A stretch of 64,000 nucleotides of DNA from Allorhodopirellula solitaria. GTDB lineage: Bacteria > Planctomycetota > Planctomycetia > Pirellulales > Pirellulaceae. Position 1 is the stretch's first letter. Every line of letters starts with the position of its first letter. This document shows positions 9,387-17,831 of the stretch, one piece after another. The translations under genes and the position numbers were made by a program. The DNA lies in assembly GCF_007859855.1 (NCBI RefSeq), contig NZ_SJPK01000006.1, forward strand, positions 277,963 through 341,962, read 5' to 3'. The notes under the pieces are model-generated. The model was not told the DNA's origin, made no database searches, and saw only the letters and a program-made list of their open reading frames with translations.

Positions 9387-10149
9387 GTGTAGCTGCCCGG
9401 TGCATACGGCCGGTAGGAACCGGCCCTACATATGTCGCTCGTGGGGCCGGTTCCCACCGGCCATCCACTTGGCTTGTCCACCGGGATTTGGTGTAGCTGC
9501 CCGGTGCATACGGCCGGTAGGAACCGGCCCTACGTATGTCGCTCGTGGGGGCCGGTTCCCACCGGCCATCCACTTGGCTTGTCCACCGAGATTTGGTGTA
9601 GCTGCCCGGTGCATACGGCCGGTAGGAACCGGCCCTACGTATGTCACTCGTGGGGCCGGTTCCCACCGGCCATCCACTTGGCTTGTCCACCGAGATTTGG
9701 TGTAGCTGCCCGGTGCATACGGCCGGTAGGAACCGGCCCTACGTATGTCACTCGTAGGGCCGGTTCCCACCGGCCATCCACTTGGCTTGTCCACCGAGAT
9801 TTGGTGTAGCTGCCCGGTGCATACGGCCGGTAGGAACCGGCCCTACGTATGTCGCTCGTAGGGCCGGTTCCCACCGGCCATCCACTTGGCTTGTCCACCG
9901 AGATTTGGTGTAGCTGCCCGGTGCATACGGCCGGTAGGAACCGGCCCTACGTATGTCGCTCGTGGGGCCGGTTCCCACCGGCCATCCACTTGGCTTGTCC
10001 ACCGAGATTTGGTGTAGCTGCCCGGTGCATACGGCCGGTAGGAACCGGCCCTACGTATGTCGCTCGTGGGGCCGGTTCCCACCGGCCATCCACTTGGCTT
10101 GTCCACCGAGATTTGGCGCACCTCCCCGGCGTCTATGGCCGGTTCCCAC
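9387..10149. repeat. Palindromic 104-bp tandem array, seven units plus a degenerate eighth
   Basis: Units start at 9387, 9491, 9596, 9700, 9804, 9908 and 10012 (spacing 104, 105, 104, 104, 104, 104), and a diverged partial unit starts at 10116. Each unit holds two local hairpins: stem GGCCGGT/ACCGGCC around AGGA, then the same stem around TCCC. The two also pair with each other as one long stem of about 23 bp, flanking a TATGTCGCT or TATGTCACT loop. The rest of the unit (CCATCCACTTGGCTTGTCC and so on) is not palindromic. Units differ by only a few bases. No unique spacers are present, so this is not CRISPR. Overlapping open frames on both strands are by-products of the repeat. Confidence 0.95.
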
Positions 10150-10155
10150 CATGTC

Positions 10156-10399
10156 ATTCCCCACAAACCCGGATCCCCTGTCAGCTTGTCTGACAGGAAT
10201 CTCCATTTTGTGATTAGATAACGATGGGGCATTCACTCCGCTGTCATGCGGGCTTGCCCCGCATGACAGCAAAGTTGATCGACTTGGTTTCCTGTCAGAC
10301 AAGCTGACAGGGGAATGTGTGTCGATACCGCAGTTTTCTAATTTCAAAACGCTGCTTCGGCGTGTGACAAGCACACGGGGGAGCAAACTGGTGGGTAAT
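10156..10399. mobile_element. MITE-like element, copy A (second copy at 40482-40722)
   Basis: This 244-bp non-coding segment is about 85% identical by eye to 40482-40722. It has perfect 25-bp inverted arms at 10175-10199 and 10289-10313. Each arm is itself a small hairpin with an 8-bp stem (CCTGTCAG/CTGACAGG) around CTTGT or ACAAG. Between the arms is a perfect 13-bp stem (10240-10252 with 10258-10270) around CTTGC, and to the right a 6-bp stem (CGTGTG/CACACG, 10361-10377) around ACAAG. It encodes no protein. Mobility is inferred from dispersal. Confidence 0.75.
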
Positions 10400-10572
10400 C
10401 AACAGGTCCTCACCGCCCATCCGGCCAGGAGTCCGGCCCGTTTCGGATTGGCTGTAAGTGGCGCTTTCTTTATTGACTTGGCAAGTTAGAATGAGTGGGT
10501 AAGCAATCCCAGGTGGATTGCCCCTTTTCTTTCATGAACGCTCTCAGCAGCCAAGTCTTCGAAGTAGGAACG

Positions 10573-10854
10573 ATGAAGTCAGTCATTCAGGCCGCGGCCG
10601 TGGTATTTTTGGTTACGCTCGGAAACGTGAGTTTCGCAGACGCTGGAGAACCCGGCTGGTCGCCGGTCATCGTCGCTCGCGGTGAGTATCGCCAACAGAT
10701 TCGGTCGTTGCCAATACAGCAACGTCCTTATCGACCGCTGCACTTCTATGGAAATACCGTGCGGCGGATGCACTATCGCGGCACCCCAGCACCATTGCTT
10801 CGCGAGGTCGCGACGCCCGTCATCGTCCAGCGGTCACGATTCGATACCTGGTAA
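10573..10854 (+). CDS. Small secreted protein of unknown function
   Basis: This 93-residue protein starts with a clear signal peptide (MKSVIQAAAVVFLVTLGN, then VSFADA, cleavage near residue 24). A short, Arg- and Tyr-rich mature part follows (ARGEYRQQIRSLPIQQRPYRP, then HFYGNTVRRMHYRG) and ends in RFDTW. ATG 10573 is preceded by GTAGGAACG, an acceptable ribosome site, and begins exactly at the signal peptide, so it is preferred over the in-frame start 78 bases upstream. No catalytic motif is visible. The basic, aromatic mature chain would suit a cell-surface or matrix-associated role, but that is a guess. It stands alone between two repeat elements. Confidence 0.65.
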   Translation: MKSVIQAAAVVFLVTLGNVSFADAGEPGWSPVIVARGEYRQQIRSLPIQQRPYRPLHFYGNTVRRMHYRGTPAPLLREVATPVIVQRSRFDTW

Positions 10855-10923
10855 GACGGCTATCGACCGAGTGAGCCGAGGCGCGAGACGGGTTGTCGAC
10901 TTATTCGTCGCCGACGAAATAGC

Positions 10924-11260
10924 ATGAAATTCGGGTTCATCCGACGGAAGCGTGCGCAGAGCCCAGCGGAAGGTTTTTTGAGGCATGGCTCTCGTATTCA
11001 ATGATCGTTCACAAATGCGTCCCTGACGAACAAACGCTCGCCAGGGACCGACAACACCATTGGCGTACCGCTTTTGCAGGGAAACGCTGGCGACCGAGAT
11101 ATCCCTTGCCAAGCCAGCACTTCTGCAGAGCTCGGCTCCGTATCTCCCGGCAGTGCCAGTCTAACATTGATAATCACATCCCACAAATAAATCCTTCGAT
11201 ACTGGAGCCATGCCTTGAAAACCTCGGGCGCTCGCTTCCGTCGGATGAGCCGAAATTCAT
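10924..11260. mobile_element. Repeat element with long inverted ends (intact copy; other copy at 28004-28590)
   Basis: The left end (10924-10990) and the right end (11206-11260) are imperfect inverted repeats of 55-67 bp. They share ATGAA at the tip, TTCGG, CATCCGACGGAAGCG and AGGCATGGCT. The interior from about 11011 is nearly identical to the repeat at 28004-28590 (shared blocks such as GCGTCCCTGACGAAC and GCAGGGAAACGCTGGCGACC). It contains the uninterrupted site GAGCTCGGCT at 11128-11137, where the other copy carries an insertion. No credible gene lies within. Confidence 0.75.
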
Positions 11261-11275
11261 AACCCGTGAGTCACC

Positions 11276-12178
11276 TCACTCACTGGGCGCCGACTTTCGG
11301 CTGAGAATCCAATCGGCCAAGCGTGGTGAGATCGCGTCGATGCACATCAGGCATCGCGTCTTCCAGGGGAGGATGATCTCGATCTCACGTTTTTCAATAC
11401 AACGCATGACGGCCTGGGCGACCTCGTCAGGACTGAGTAGTTTGAGCTTGGCACCGCCGCCTGGTTGGGCGGCACTGGCGGGCAATGCTGACTCTTCGGT
11501 GACGCCATAGCGGTTGGGCGGTCGTGAGCTAGCGATGGGGCCGGGGCACACTAAGCCGACATGCACACCCTCGGCTTCGCATTCCAGTCGCATTTGCCTC
11601 GTCATTCCCGCCAACGCGTGTTTGACCGTCACGTATCCTCCCAGATATCGCGGTGCCACCCGGCTGGCCAAGGAGCCAATGTTGACGATCGTTCCATGGG
11701 TTTGCCGTAGACCTGGCAAGCAGGCTTGGCTACCTATCAATGCAGAGATCACATTGGCCTCGAAGAGTTCCCGCAGGGTTTCTGGGTCGAGCTCTTCGGT
11801 GCGACCGCGATCGCTGCGTCCGACGACATTGACGAGAACGTCGATCCTTCCGAATCGACCCATGTGCGAATCGACAGCCGCGTTCAAATCTACTTTCGAA
11901 GTCGCATCGGCAGTGAAAGTGTGCAGCAGCGAGGGGACCGATGAATCGCCGCTGAGCGTCTCGCCGGCGGCAGCGAGACGCTCGCGATCACGGCCTAGGA
12001 TCGTGACGGCATAACCGCGAGCGAGTAGTACGCGGGCGATCGTCAGTCCCAGTCCCGAGGAACCGCCACTGACGATCGCAGCAGCACCGAGCTTGCCGAG
12101 TCTGGGGGTAGGTCGCAGGCCAGTCTCCGCGTGCTCAGCGGTCGCCTCTTGCTGTTCGGTGGGCGGTTTCGGTTGCAT
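11276..12178 (-). CDS. Short-chain dehydrogenase/reductase
   Basis: This is a classical SDR oxidoreductase using NAD(P)H, substrate unknown. Over 300 residues it shows, after a short extra N-terminus, the glycine-rich nucleotide motif GGSSGLG (about 38-44), LVNVVG in place of the usual NNAG (115-120), the catalytic Ser in NIGS (S169) and YVTVK (Y182, K186). The C-terminal part includes LLSPDEVAQAVMRCIEKRE, as in membrane-associated SDRs of the 3-ketosphinganine-reductase or dehydrogenase/reductase type. The first possible start is TTG 12202; ATG 12178 is preferred because only eight codons are lost and no ribosome site favours the TTG. It ends 15 bases after the repeat element at 10924-11260. 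The exact substrate cannot be given. Confidence 0.85.
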   Translation of the reverse strand: MQPKPPTEQQEATAEHAETGLRPTPRLGKLGAAAIVSGGSSGLGLTIARVLLARGYAVTILGRDRERLAAAGETLSGDSSVPSLLHTFTADATSKVDLNAAVDSHMGRFGRIDVLVNVVGRSDRGRTEELDPETLRELFEANVISALIGSQACLPGLRQTHGTIVNIGSLASRVAPRYLGGYVTVKHALAGMTRQMRLECEAEGVHVGLVCPGPIASSRPPNRYGVTEESALPASAAQPGGGAKLKLLSPDEVAQAVMRCIEKREIEIILPWKTRCLMCIDAISPRLADWILSRKSAPSE

Positions 12179-12359
12179 GGAATGATCTGTAGCTCGAAGC
12201 AATTGTCAGGAAGAGGTCCCGTAGGCGGACGCCTAGGGGAAATCAAACGCCGTCAGCGAAGCGGAGAACATTTCGCTCGAGAGATTGCCGCCAGCCTTCG
12301 TTTACACTGTGTTTTCGGTCCGTTTGCGATCCCGACTACTCTCATCGAAAAACTGTTGT

Positions 12360-13808
12360 ATGTCACGCCCACGCTTGAATGAAGCCCGCACGAAAATCGT
12401 TGCCACGGTCGGTCCCGCCTGTGATAGCGTCGACCAGCTCGCTGCCTTGATTGAAGCCGGTGTCGACGTCTTCCGCATCAACAGCGCCCACGGCAGCATT
12501 GAACAGCACGCCGAGAAACTCACCAACATCCGCGCTGCATCGGATCGAACCGGGTTCCCCGCCGGTGTGCTCCTCGATTTGGCGGGCCCCAAGATCCGCT
12601 TGGGGCAGTTGCCTCAGGAACCGCTCGCCTGCCCCCTCGGTGCGCGTTTCGCCTTTGTCCGTGGCGCCGACTCGCAGGAGGAGGGCGAACTGACGAGCAC
12701 CTACCCACGTCTGATCGACGAACTTGAACCGGGCGACCGCGTCATGCTGGCCGACGGTACGGTGGCACTGCAGGTCGAATCGGTCACACCATCGCGAGCC
12801 GAATGTGTGGTCGTGGCTGCGGGGGAAATTCGCAGCCGCCAGGGTGTCAATCTGCCGGGCGTCAAACTGTCTGTCGCGGCGATGCTGCCCAGCGATATCG
12901 AGAACGCGATCTGGGCCGCCCAGCACGAAATCGATTTCATTAGCCTCTCGTTCGTTCGCACCGCGGAGGACGTACGCAGCCTCAAGGATCTGCTCAATAG
13001 CTACGAATGCCAATCTTTGGTCATCGCTAAGATTGAAAAACCGGAAGCCCTCGATAATCTCGAGCGAATCGTGCAAGAGGCCGACGGCATCATGGTCGCC
13101 CGCGGAGACCTCGGGGTCGAGATCGATGTCGCCGAAACCCCTGTTGCTCAGAAACGAATCATCGCGACGTGCAAACGGTTGATGAAACCGGTCATCGTGG
13201 CCACGCAAATGCTCGAGTCGATGCACCACAGCGTGCGGCCGACACGCGCCGAGGCTTCCGATGTCGCCAACGCGGTACTCGATGGCGCCGACGCCTGCAT
13301 GCTCAGTGGCGAGACCGCCATCGGCAGCTACCCGAGAGAGAGCGTGGCGACGATGGACCGGATCATGCATAAAACGGAGGAGAGTATGCCCCGGGGGCTG
13401 AGTGCATCCCCTGGAAATCACGACGAGCTGTATCGTCAAACCCAAGCCGTTACACGGGCGGGGATGGAGGTCGCCGAGGCACTCGGCAGCAAACTCATCA
13501 CGATCGCCACGCACAGTGGCGGTACGGCATGGGTCAAGAGTAACACCCGGTCGCTGATCCCGACGATCGCCGTCAGCGATCACTTGGCATCGGTACGACG
13601 AATGAACCTGTTTTGGGGAATCGAGCCAATATTCTGTGAGGATATCGCCGATACCGCTCATCTGATCGAGCAAGTCACGCGGTGGGCCTGCGAGCAAACT
13701 GAGAATGGTCAACGGGTCATCCGCCCCGGCGATACCATGGTGGTTGTCAGCGGCAGCGATGTGGTCGAGGGTGCCGATAACGTGATCTCGGTCCACACGC
13801 TTTCCTAG
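12360..13808 (+). CDS. pyk: Pyruvate kinase
   Basis: Catalyses phosphoenolpyruvate + ADP to pyruvate + ATP, the last step of glycolysis, in the cytoplasm. The 482-residue length is normal. Family motifs appear in order: TKIVATVGPA at the start, FRINSAHGS, LLDLAGPKIRLG, DFISLSFVR, the catalytic Lys region IAKIEKPEA, the metal and substrate motif IMVARGDLGVE, ATQMLESM and MLSGETAIGSYP. The C-terminal regulatory domain is present and ends VVSGSDVVEGADNVISV. ATG 12360 is chosen because MSRPRLNEARTKI is the usual N-terminus; an in-frame ATG at 12285 would add 25 residues unlike the family. It is divergent from the SDR gene with about 180 bases between them, and stands as a single gene. Sequence and frame are intact, and the assignment is firm. 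Confidence 0.97.
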   Translation: MSRPRLNEARTKIVATVGPACDSVDQLAALIEAGVDVFRINSAHGSIEQHAEKLTNIRAASDRTGFPAGVLLDLAGPKIRLGQLPQEPLACPLGARFAFVRGADSQEEGELTSTYPRLIDELEPGDRVMLADGTVALQVESVTPSRAECVVVAAGEIRSRQGVNLPGVKLSVAAMLPSDIENAIWAAQHEIDFISLSFVRTAEDVRSLKDLLNSYECQSLVIAKIEKPEALDNLERIVQEADGIMVARGDLGVEIDVAETPVAQKRIIATCKRLMKPVIVATQMLESMHHSVRPTRAEASDVANAVLDGADACMLSGETAIGSYPRESVATMDRIMHKTEESMPRGLSASPGNHDELYRQTQAVTRAGMEVAEALGSKLITIATHSGGTAWVKSNTRSLIPTIAVSDHLASVRRMNLFWGIEPIFCEDIADTAHLIEQVTRWACEQTENGQRVIRPGDTMVVVSGSDVVEGADNVISVHTLS

Positions 13809-14030
13809 TCAGCCGATCCCAAACGGGGCGAATCCGCTTCCGAACTCGGTTAGAGGAAAGCGAGGGTTATGGCAGAATCCCGCAAACAGGCAACTCAAAA
13901 ACGCTGCCGCGGCGCCAGCAAGATCGCCATTTACGAGCTGGCCGGCGCGTGAGGCATTCCAATCTCACCGGGATTGCCCGATACTCTGCCAGCACAGACC
14001 TTTTGTTTTTTCGTTTTGGTTTTCTAAGAC

Positions 14031-15539
14031 ATGTTGGATTCGACGTCGACAATTCTCGAACTTTTGCGATCTGGTGACGCGACAGCGCGCGAGGTGACCG
14101 AGCAAGCGCTGCGGGCGATCGGCGCGACCCAGCCCTCGATCAACGCCTACACGCACGTTGCCTATGACGCGGCCCTGAACGCTGCCGAAGCCGTCGATCG
14201 GGATCGCAAGGCTGGCCGTCCGCTGCCGCCGCTGGCTGGATTGCCGGTCGCGATCAAGGATGTGCTGTGCACCGCCGACATGCCGACAACATGCTCGTCG
14301 AACATGTTGCGAAATTTCACTCCGCCCTACGATGCGACCATCGTCGCGAATCTGAAACGTGCCGGGGCGATCGTGATCGGCAAGACGAACATGGACGAGT
14401 TCGCCATGGGTGCCTCGACCGAAACCAGCGCGATGGGTTTGACTCGAAATCCATGGGACGAAGACCGCACCCCTGGGGGCAGCAGCGGAGGCGCTGCGGC
14501 CGCGGTGGCCTCGGGGACCGTTCCGCTCTCGATCGGGACCGACACCGGTGGATCCATTCGCCAGCCGGCTGCCTTCTGCGGCATCACGGGTTTGAAACCT
14601 ACTTACGGTCGTTGCAGTCGCTTGGGATTGGTGGCCTTTGCCAGCAGCCTCGATCAGGCGGGCCCCTTGGGTTGGTCCGTGGAAGATGTCGCGATCGGAC
14701 TGCAAGCGATGGCCGGATATGATCCCGCCGATAGCACGTCGGTCGATCAGGAGGTGCCCGACCTGCAATCCGCCGTAGCCACCGATAACCTGCAAGGCGT
14801 CCGAATTGGCGTCCTGCGAGATTCCATCGATCAAGAAGGTGTTGCCCCCTCGGTTCGCAAGGCCGTCTCGGATGCTGAAAAAGTGTTCACAGATCTCGGG
14901 GCAGAGATTGTCGAGGTGTCGCTCCGGCACAGCCCTTATTGGGTGCCCACCTACTACGTGATCGCTCCCTGTGAGGCGAGTAGCAATCTGTCGCGTTTCG
15001 ATGGTGCTCACTACGGCCATCGCCAGAGTGCACAGGATGCCGATGGGGCTGTCGACGAATCACTGGCGAAAGCCGAACCGCTCGAGGCCATGTATCGGGC
15101 CAGTCGCGCTGCGGGCTTCGGCAGTGAGGTCAAGCGGCGGATCATGGTGGGTACTTATGCATTGAGCGCCGGGTACTACGACGCCTATTACAATCAAGCC
15201 TTGAAAGTGCGACGCTTGATTCGTGGTGATTACGACACGGCGTTTGAGTCCGTTGACCTGCTCCTCGGGCCCGTGACCCCCTCGCCGGCGTTCGGTTTGG
15301 GTGAAAACATCGACGACCCCATCGCAATGTATTTGTGCGATCTCTTCACCGTCGGCGCCAACCTCGCGGGCGTGCCGGCTCTCTCGTTGCCCGCTGGTGT
15401 CGATGACGAGGGCTTGCCCGTCGGGATCCAACTGCAGGCTCCCGTGATGCAGGAAGCCAAACTCATTGCCGCTGGGGCTGGGTTTCAGTCCAAGACCGAG
15501 TACCATCGCTTGCGCCCGAGCGGATTCATCGTATCGTAG
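14031..15539 (+). CDS. gatA: Aspartyl/glutamyl-tRNA amidotransferase subunit A
   Basis: GatA is the amidase subunit of GatCAB, which releases ammonia from glutamine to convert Glu-tRNA(Gln) (and often Asp-tRNA(Asn)) to the amide form. The 502-residue protein shows the amidase-signature catalytic triad: Lys in VAIKDVLC (K76), the cis-Ser in GGSSGG (149-154) and the nucleophile in TDTGGSIRQPA (S175). GatA-type sequence continues (FCGITGLKPTYGRCSR, DQAGPLGWSVEDVA, YYLIAP-like YYVIAPCEASSNLSRFDG). ATG 14031 follows an A/T-rich stretch (14003-14025) without a clear ribosome site. gatB and gatC are not in the window, so subunits are encoded at separate loci, which is common. It is convergent with nagA, 71 bases apart. 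Confidence 0.96.
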   Translation: MLDSTSTILELLRSGDATAREVTEQALRAIGATQPSINAYTHVAYDAALNAAEAVDRDRKAGRPLPPLAGLPVAIKDVLCTADMPTTCSSNMLRNFTPPYDATIVANLKRAGAIVIGKTNMDEFAMGASTETSAMGLTRNPWDEDRTPGGSSGGAAAAVASGTVPLSIGTDTGGSIRQPAAFCGITGLKPTYGRCSRLGLVAFASSLDQAGPLGWSVEDVAIGLQAMAGYDPADSTSVDQEVPDLQSAVATDNLQGVRIGVLRDSIDQEGVAPSVRKAVSDAEKVFTDLGAEIVEVSLRHSPYWVPTYYVIAPCEASSNLSRFDGAHYGHRQSAQDADGAVDESLAKAEPLEAMYRASRAAGFGSEVKRRIMVGTYALSAGYYDAYYNQALKVRRLIRGDYDTAFESVDLLLGPVTPSPAFGLGENIDDPIAMYLCDLFTVGANLAGVPALSLPAGVDDEGLPVGIQLQAPVMQEAKLIAAGAGFQSKTEYHRLRPSGFIVS

Positions 15540-15582
15540 CGAGTGTTGCTCCCTATCGAACGCAGGGTGCTTTCGCCAGTGG

Positions 15583-15610
15583 GTGTGGCCGGTAGGCACC
15601 AGCCCTGCGG
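15583..15610. repeat. Single REP-like hairpin related to the 104-bp array
   Basis: The sequence GGCCGGTAGGCACCAGCC in the gap between gatA and nagA resembles the first hairpin of the array unit at 9387 onwards: the same left stem GGCCGGT, a four-base loop and ACC, with one changed pair. Lying between converging genes, it may also act as a bidirectional transcription end, though no T-run is present. Confidence 0.45.
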
Positions 15611-16861
15611 CTAGACCTGGCGTCCTTGAACGTAGATCTGTTGGATCTGCAGTCCGGCATCGAGCACCAGGAGGTCGGCTCGTTTGCCAGCTGTCAGGCT
15701 GCCGGTCTGAGCGTCAATGCCCACTCGCTGGGCAGGCGTCAGCGACGCCATTCGGATGACGTCAGGCAACGTGGCCGAGGTCACTTTGGCGAAGTGGGAA
15801 ACCATGTGGTGCATGCCCTGGACGGAGCTGGCGAGGCTGGTGCGGTCGAGCGTCCAGCCGACGTTTGCGTCGCTGAAGAAGTGACACCCTGATTCCCGAT
15901 GGCCGAACACGTATTCGCCCGGTGGCATGCCATAGGCCCGATTGGCGTCGGTCACCAAACAGAGTCGCTCGGGACCCTTCATGCGGTACGCAAATTCCAG
16001 CAGTTCGGGCGCCAAGTGACAGCCGTCGGCGATCACCTCGGTGCTCATTTCTTCGTTCATCAAAACGAATTCCGTCATGCTCGCTTGCATCGGGACCTGG
16101 AACCTGGCTCTCAACGATGGGACACTGCTCATCGCGCACCAGAAATGATCGACGTGTCGCATACCGGCATCGAAGGCCGCTTGCATTTCGGTCCAACTGG
16201 AGTTGGAGTGGCCGCAAGTGATCAGGCATTCGTGAGCCGCCGCCAGACGATAGAAGGATTCCGCGCCGGGCAACTCGGCGGCGCAAGTTGCCACCCGCAC
16301 AAAGTCCCGATCGAAATAGGAGCGGTATTCATCGGGCTCTGGGTCGCGCCGCGCATCGCGGTCATGGCAGCCGGTTTTTCCGTCGGCAAAGAAAGGTCCA
16401 TACAGATGGATGCCCGGCACGTGCGGCAGCACTGCGCTCCTATCCTGTGGAGAAGTCGCCGTGAACTGCTCGGATGATTCTCGACTTATCGATTCACAGG
16501 CATCGATCATCCGATGAATTCGCTGCGGGCTTCCGGTCGTGGACGTGGGCAGGAGGGTGGTGGTACCTCCACGGAGATGAGCAGTCGCCGCTGTTCGTAC
16601 AGCTTCCTCATCGCCGTCCATGAAATCCGCACCATCTCCCCCGTGGACATGCAGGTCCACGAACCCGGGAGACAGGTAGTTTCCACCGAGGTCGACGACC
16701 TGGCTCGCCTCGGGAATTGGTTGTGATTGGCCAATCGATTCGATCCAACCGTCGCGGCAGATCACGACTGCGTCGGCTAATAGTCGATCGGGAAGAATCG
16801 CCGTGCCCCCAACAAAAACTAAAACTTCCGGCGGGGAACTTCGATCGGCGTTGGAATTCAT
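15611..16861 (-). CDS. nagA: N-acetylglucosamine-6-phosphate deacetylase
   Basis: Hydrolyses GlcNAc-6-phosphate to GlcN-6-phosphate and acetate, the committed step of amino-sugar catabolism and cell-wall recycling. The 416 residues form an amidohydrolase: the metal motif FVDLHVHGGDGADFMDG, GGTTTLLPTSTTGS, ITCGHSNSSWTEMQAAFDAG, the second metal His region RHVDHFWCAMSS and the catalytic Asp in LVTDANRAYGMPPG. It ends in the common amidohydrolase C-terminus (TAGKRADLLVLD). It starts 7 bases after the hflC stop on the same strand, so it is probably the last gene of an hflK-hflC-nagA transcript. A GlcN6P-deaminase-like gene, the next step of the pathway, lies at 27 kb and not beside it. Confidence 0.93.
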   Translation of the reverse strand: MNSNADRSSPPEVLVFVGGTAILPDRLLADAVVICRDGWIESIGQSQPIPEASQVVDLGGNYLSPGFVDLHVHGGDGADFMDGDEEAVRTAATAHLRGGTTTLLPTSTTGSPQRIHRMIDACESISRESSEQFTATSPQDRSAVLPHVPGIHLYGPFFADGKTGCHDRDARRDPEPDEYRSYFDRDFVRVATCAAELPGAESFYRLAAAHECLITCGHSNSSWTEMQAAFDAGMRHVDHFWCAMSSVPSLRARFQVPMQASMTEFVLMNEEMSTEVIADGCHLAPELLEFAYRMKGPERLCLVTDANRAYGMPPGEYVFGHRESGCHFFSDANVGWTLDRTSLASSVQGMHHMVSHFAKVTSATLPDVIRMASLTPAQRVGIDAQTGSLTAGKRADLLVLDAGLQIQQIYVQGRQV

Positions 16862-16868
16862 CGCGGCA

Positions 16869-17831
16869 TCACTCGGATGGATTGACGTGTTTGAGGAACT
16901 TAAAGATGTCGCTGCTGGTCGTCATGATCAGCGTGCTGTCGCCGGCGAGCATTTCCTGGTACGTCTCCATGGTTTTGATGAATTCGTAGAAGGCAACGGA
17001 GTCTTCGCTTTGATTGTAGGCGTTGGCATAAATCTCGCTAGCTTTGGCATCGGCTTCCCCTTGGACTTCCTGGACCTGTTTGTACGCTTCGGATTCGATT
17101 TTGAGTAAGTCGCGTTCTTTCTTGCCGTTGATCTTGGCTGCTTCGCCTTCACCCTCACTGCGGAACCGTTCAGCAATCTGCTGGCGTTCGCTGATCATGC
17201 GGTCATAGATCCGCTGCTGCACGCTCTCGTTATAATTGATTCGCTTGAAGCGCACGTCGAGCAACTCGATCCCAAAGTCAGACAGTTTCGCAGCAGCTTC
17301 CGTATAGATCTCATTCTCAATCTTGGCTCGGCCTTTGGAGATGGGGTACAGGACGCCGACGTTTCCGGGGGCATCGACGAGCACGGCATCTCGATCGGGT
17401 TGACGATCTTTGGTGGTCCGGATGACTTCAATCAACTCATGTTTGGCGACTGCGTTTCGTGTTTCACTGCCGAGGATATCGTCGAGACGTGACTGAGCGC
17501 TCCGCTCGTCACGCAGCCTCAGGAAGAACTGCTTTGCGTCGCTGATCCGCCATCGACCGAAGGTATCGACAACAATGTAGGTTTTGTCCTTGGTTGGCAT
17601 CTCGTTGGGACGACCGTCCCATTCCAACATGCGTTTATCGACCCGCGTGACCTCTTGTACGAAGGGGAGTTTGAGGTGTAGGCCTGCATCGGTGATCGGA
17701 TCGCCAACCGGCTTTCCAAATTGGGTAATGATCACCTGCTCGGTTTCATCGACCGTGTAGGTTGCTGTGAACAGTAGAAAGAGCAGCAATAGCCCGACGA
17801 AAGTCAGGAGAGTAAGAGGAACGTTTTTCAT
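16869..17831 (-). CDS. hflC: Modulator of FtsH protease HflC
   Basis: HflC is an SPFH (band 7) protein that assembles with HflK into a membrane cage around the FtsH protease and limits its access to substrates. The 320-residue protein has one N-terminal membrane anchor (about residues 4-24), then the SPFH domain (VDETEQVIITQFGKP, GLHLKLPFVQEV, RMLEWDG). A long charged coiled-coil part follows (ISERQQIAERFRSEGEGEAA, KINGKKERDLL), and a tail (TMETYQEMLAGDSTLIMTTS) typical of HflC. Its ATG overlaps the hflK stop by four bases (ATGA at 17828-17831), indicating translational coupling. It is followed 7 bases later by nagA. ftsH is not in the window. Confidence 0.95.
   Translation of the reverse strand: MKNVPLTLLTFVGLLLLFLLFTATYTVDETEQVIITQFGKPVGDPITDAGLHLKLPFVQEVTRVDKRMLEWDGRPNEMPTKDKTYIVVDTFGRWRISDAKQFFLRLRDERSAQSRLDDILGSETRNAVAKHELIEVIRTTKDRQPDRDAVLVDAPGNVGVLYPISKGRAKIENEIYTEAAAKLSDFGIELLDVRFKRINYNESVQQRIYDRMISERQQIAERFRSEGEGEAAKINGKKERDLLKIESEAYKQVQEVQGEADAKASEIYANAYNQSEDSVAFYEFIKTMETYQEMLAGDSTLIMTTSSDIFKFLKHVNPSE

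Noticed and set aside
9387-10149. CRISPR array
   Set aside because: Units are 104 bp without unique spacers, repeats are palindromic over their whole first half, and no cas genes are in the window.
9349-10232. Many overlapping frames of 80-130 codons on both strands
   Set aside because: All come from the 104-bp array, whose unit lacks stops in several frames; the translated repeats are the same sequence read repeatedly.
12363-13796. A 477-codon open frame on the minus strand opposite pyk
   Set aside because: It is the mirror of a GC-rich conserved gene; the plus frame has all pyruvate kinase motifs and the minus frame none.
13867-14052. A 61-codon minus-strand frame between pyk and gatA
   Set aside because: Its composition is basic and unremarkable, it overlaps the start of gatA, and no motif or ribosome site supports it.
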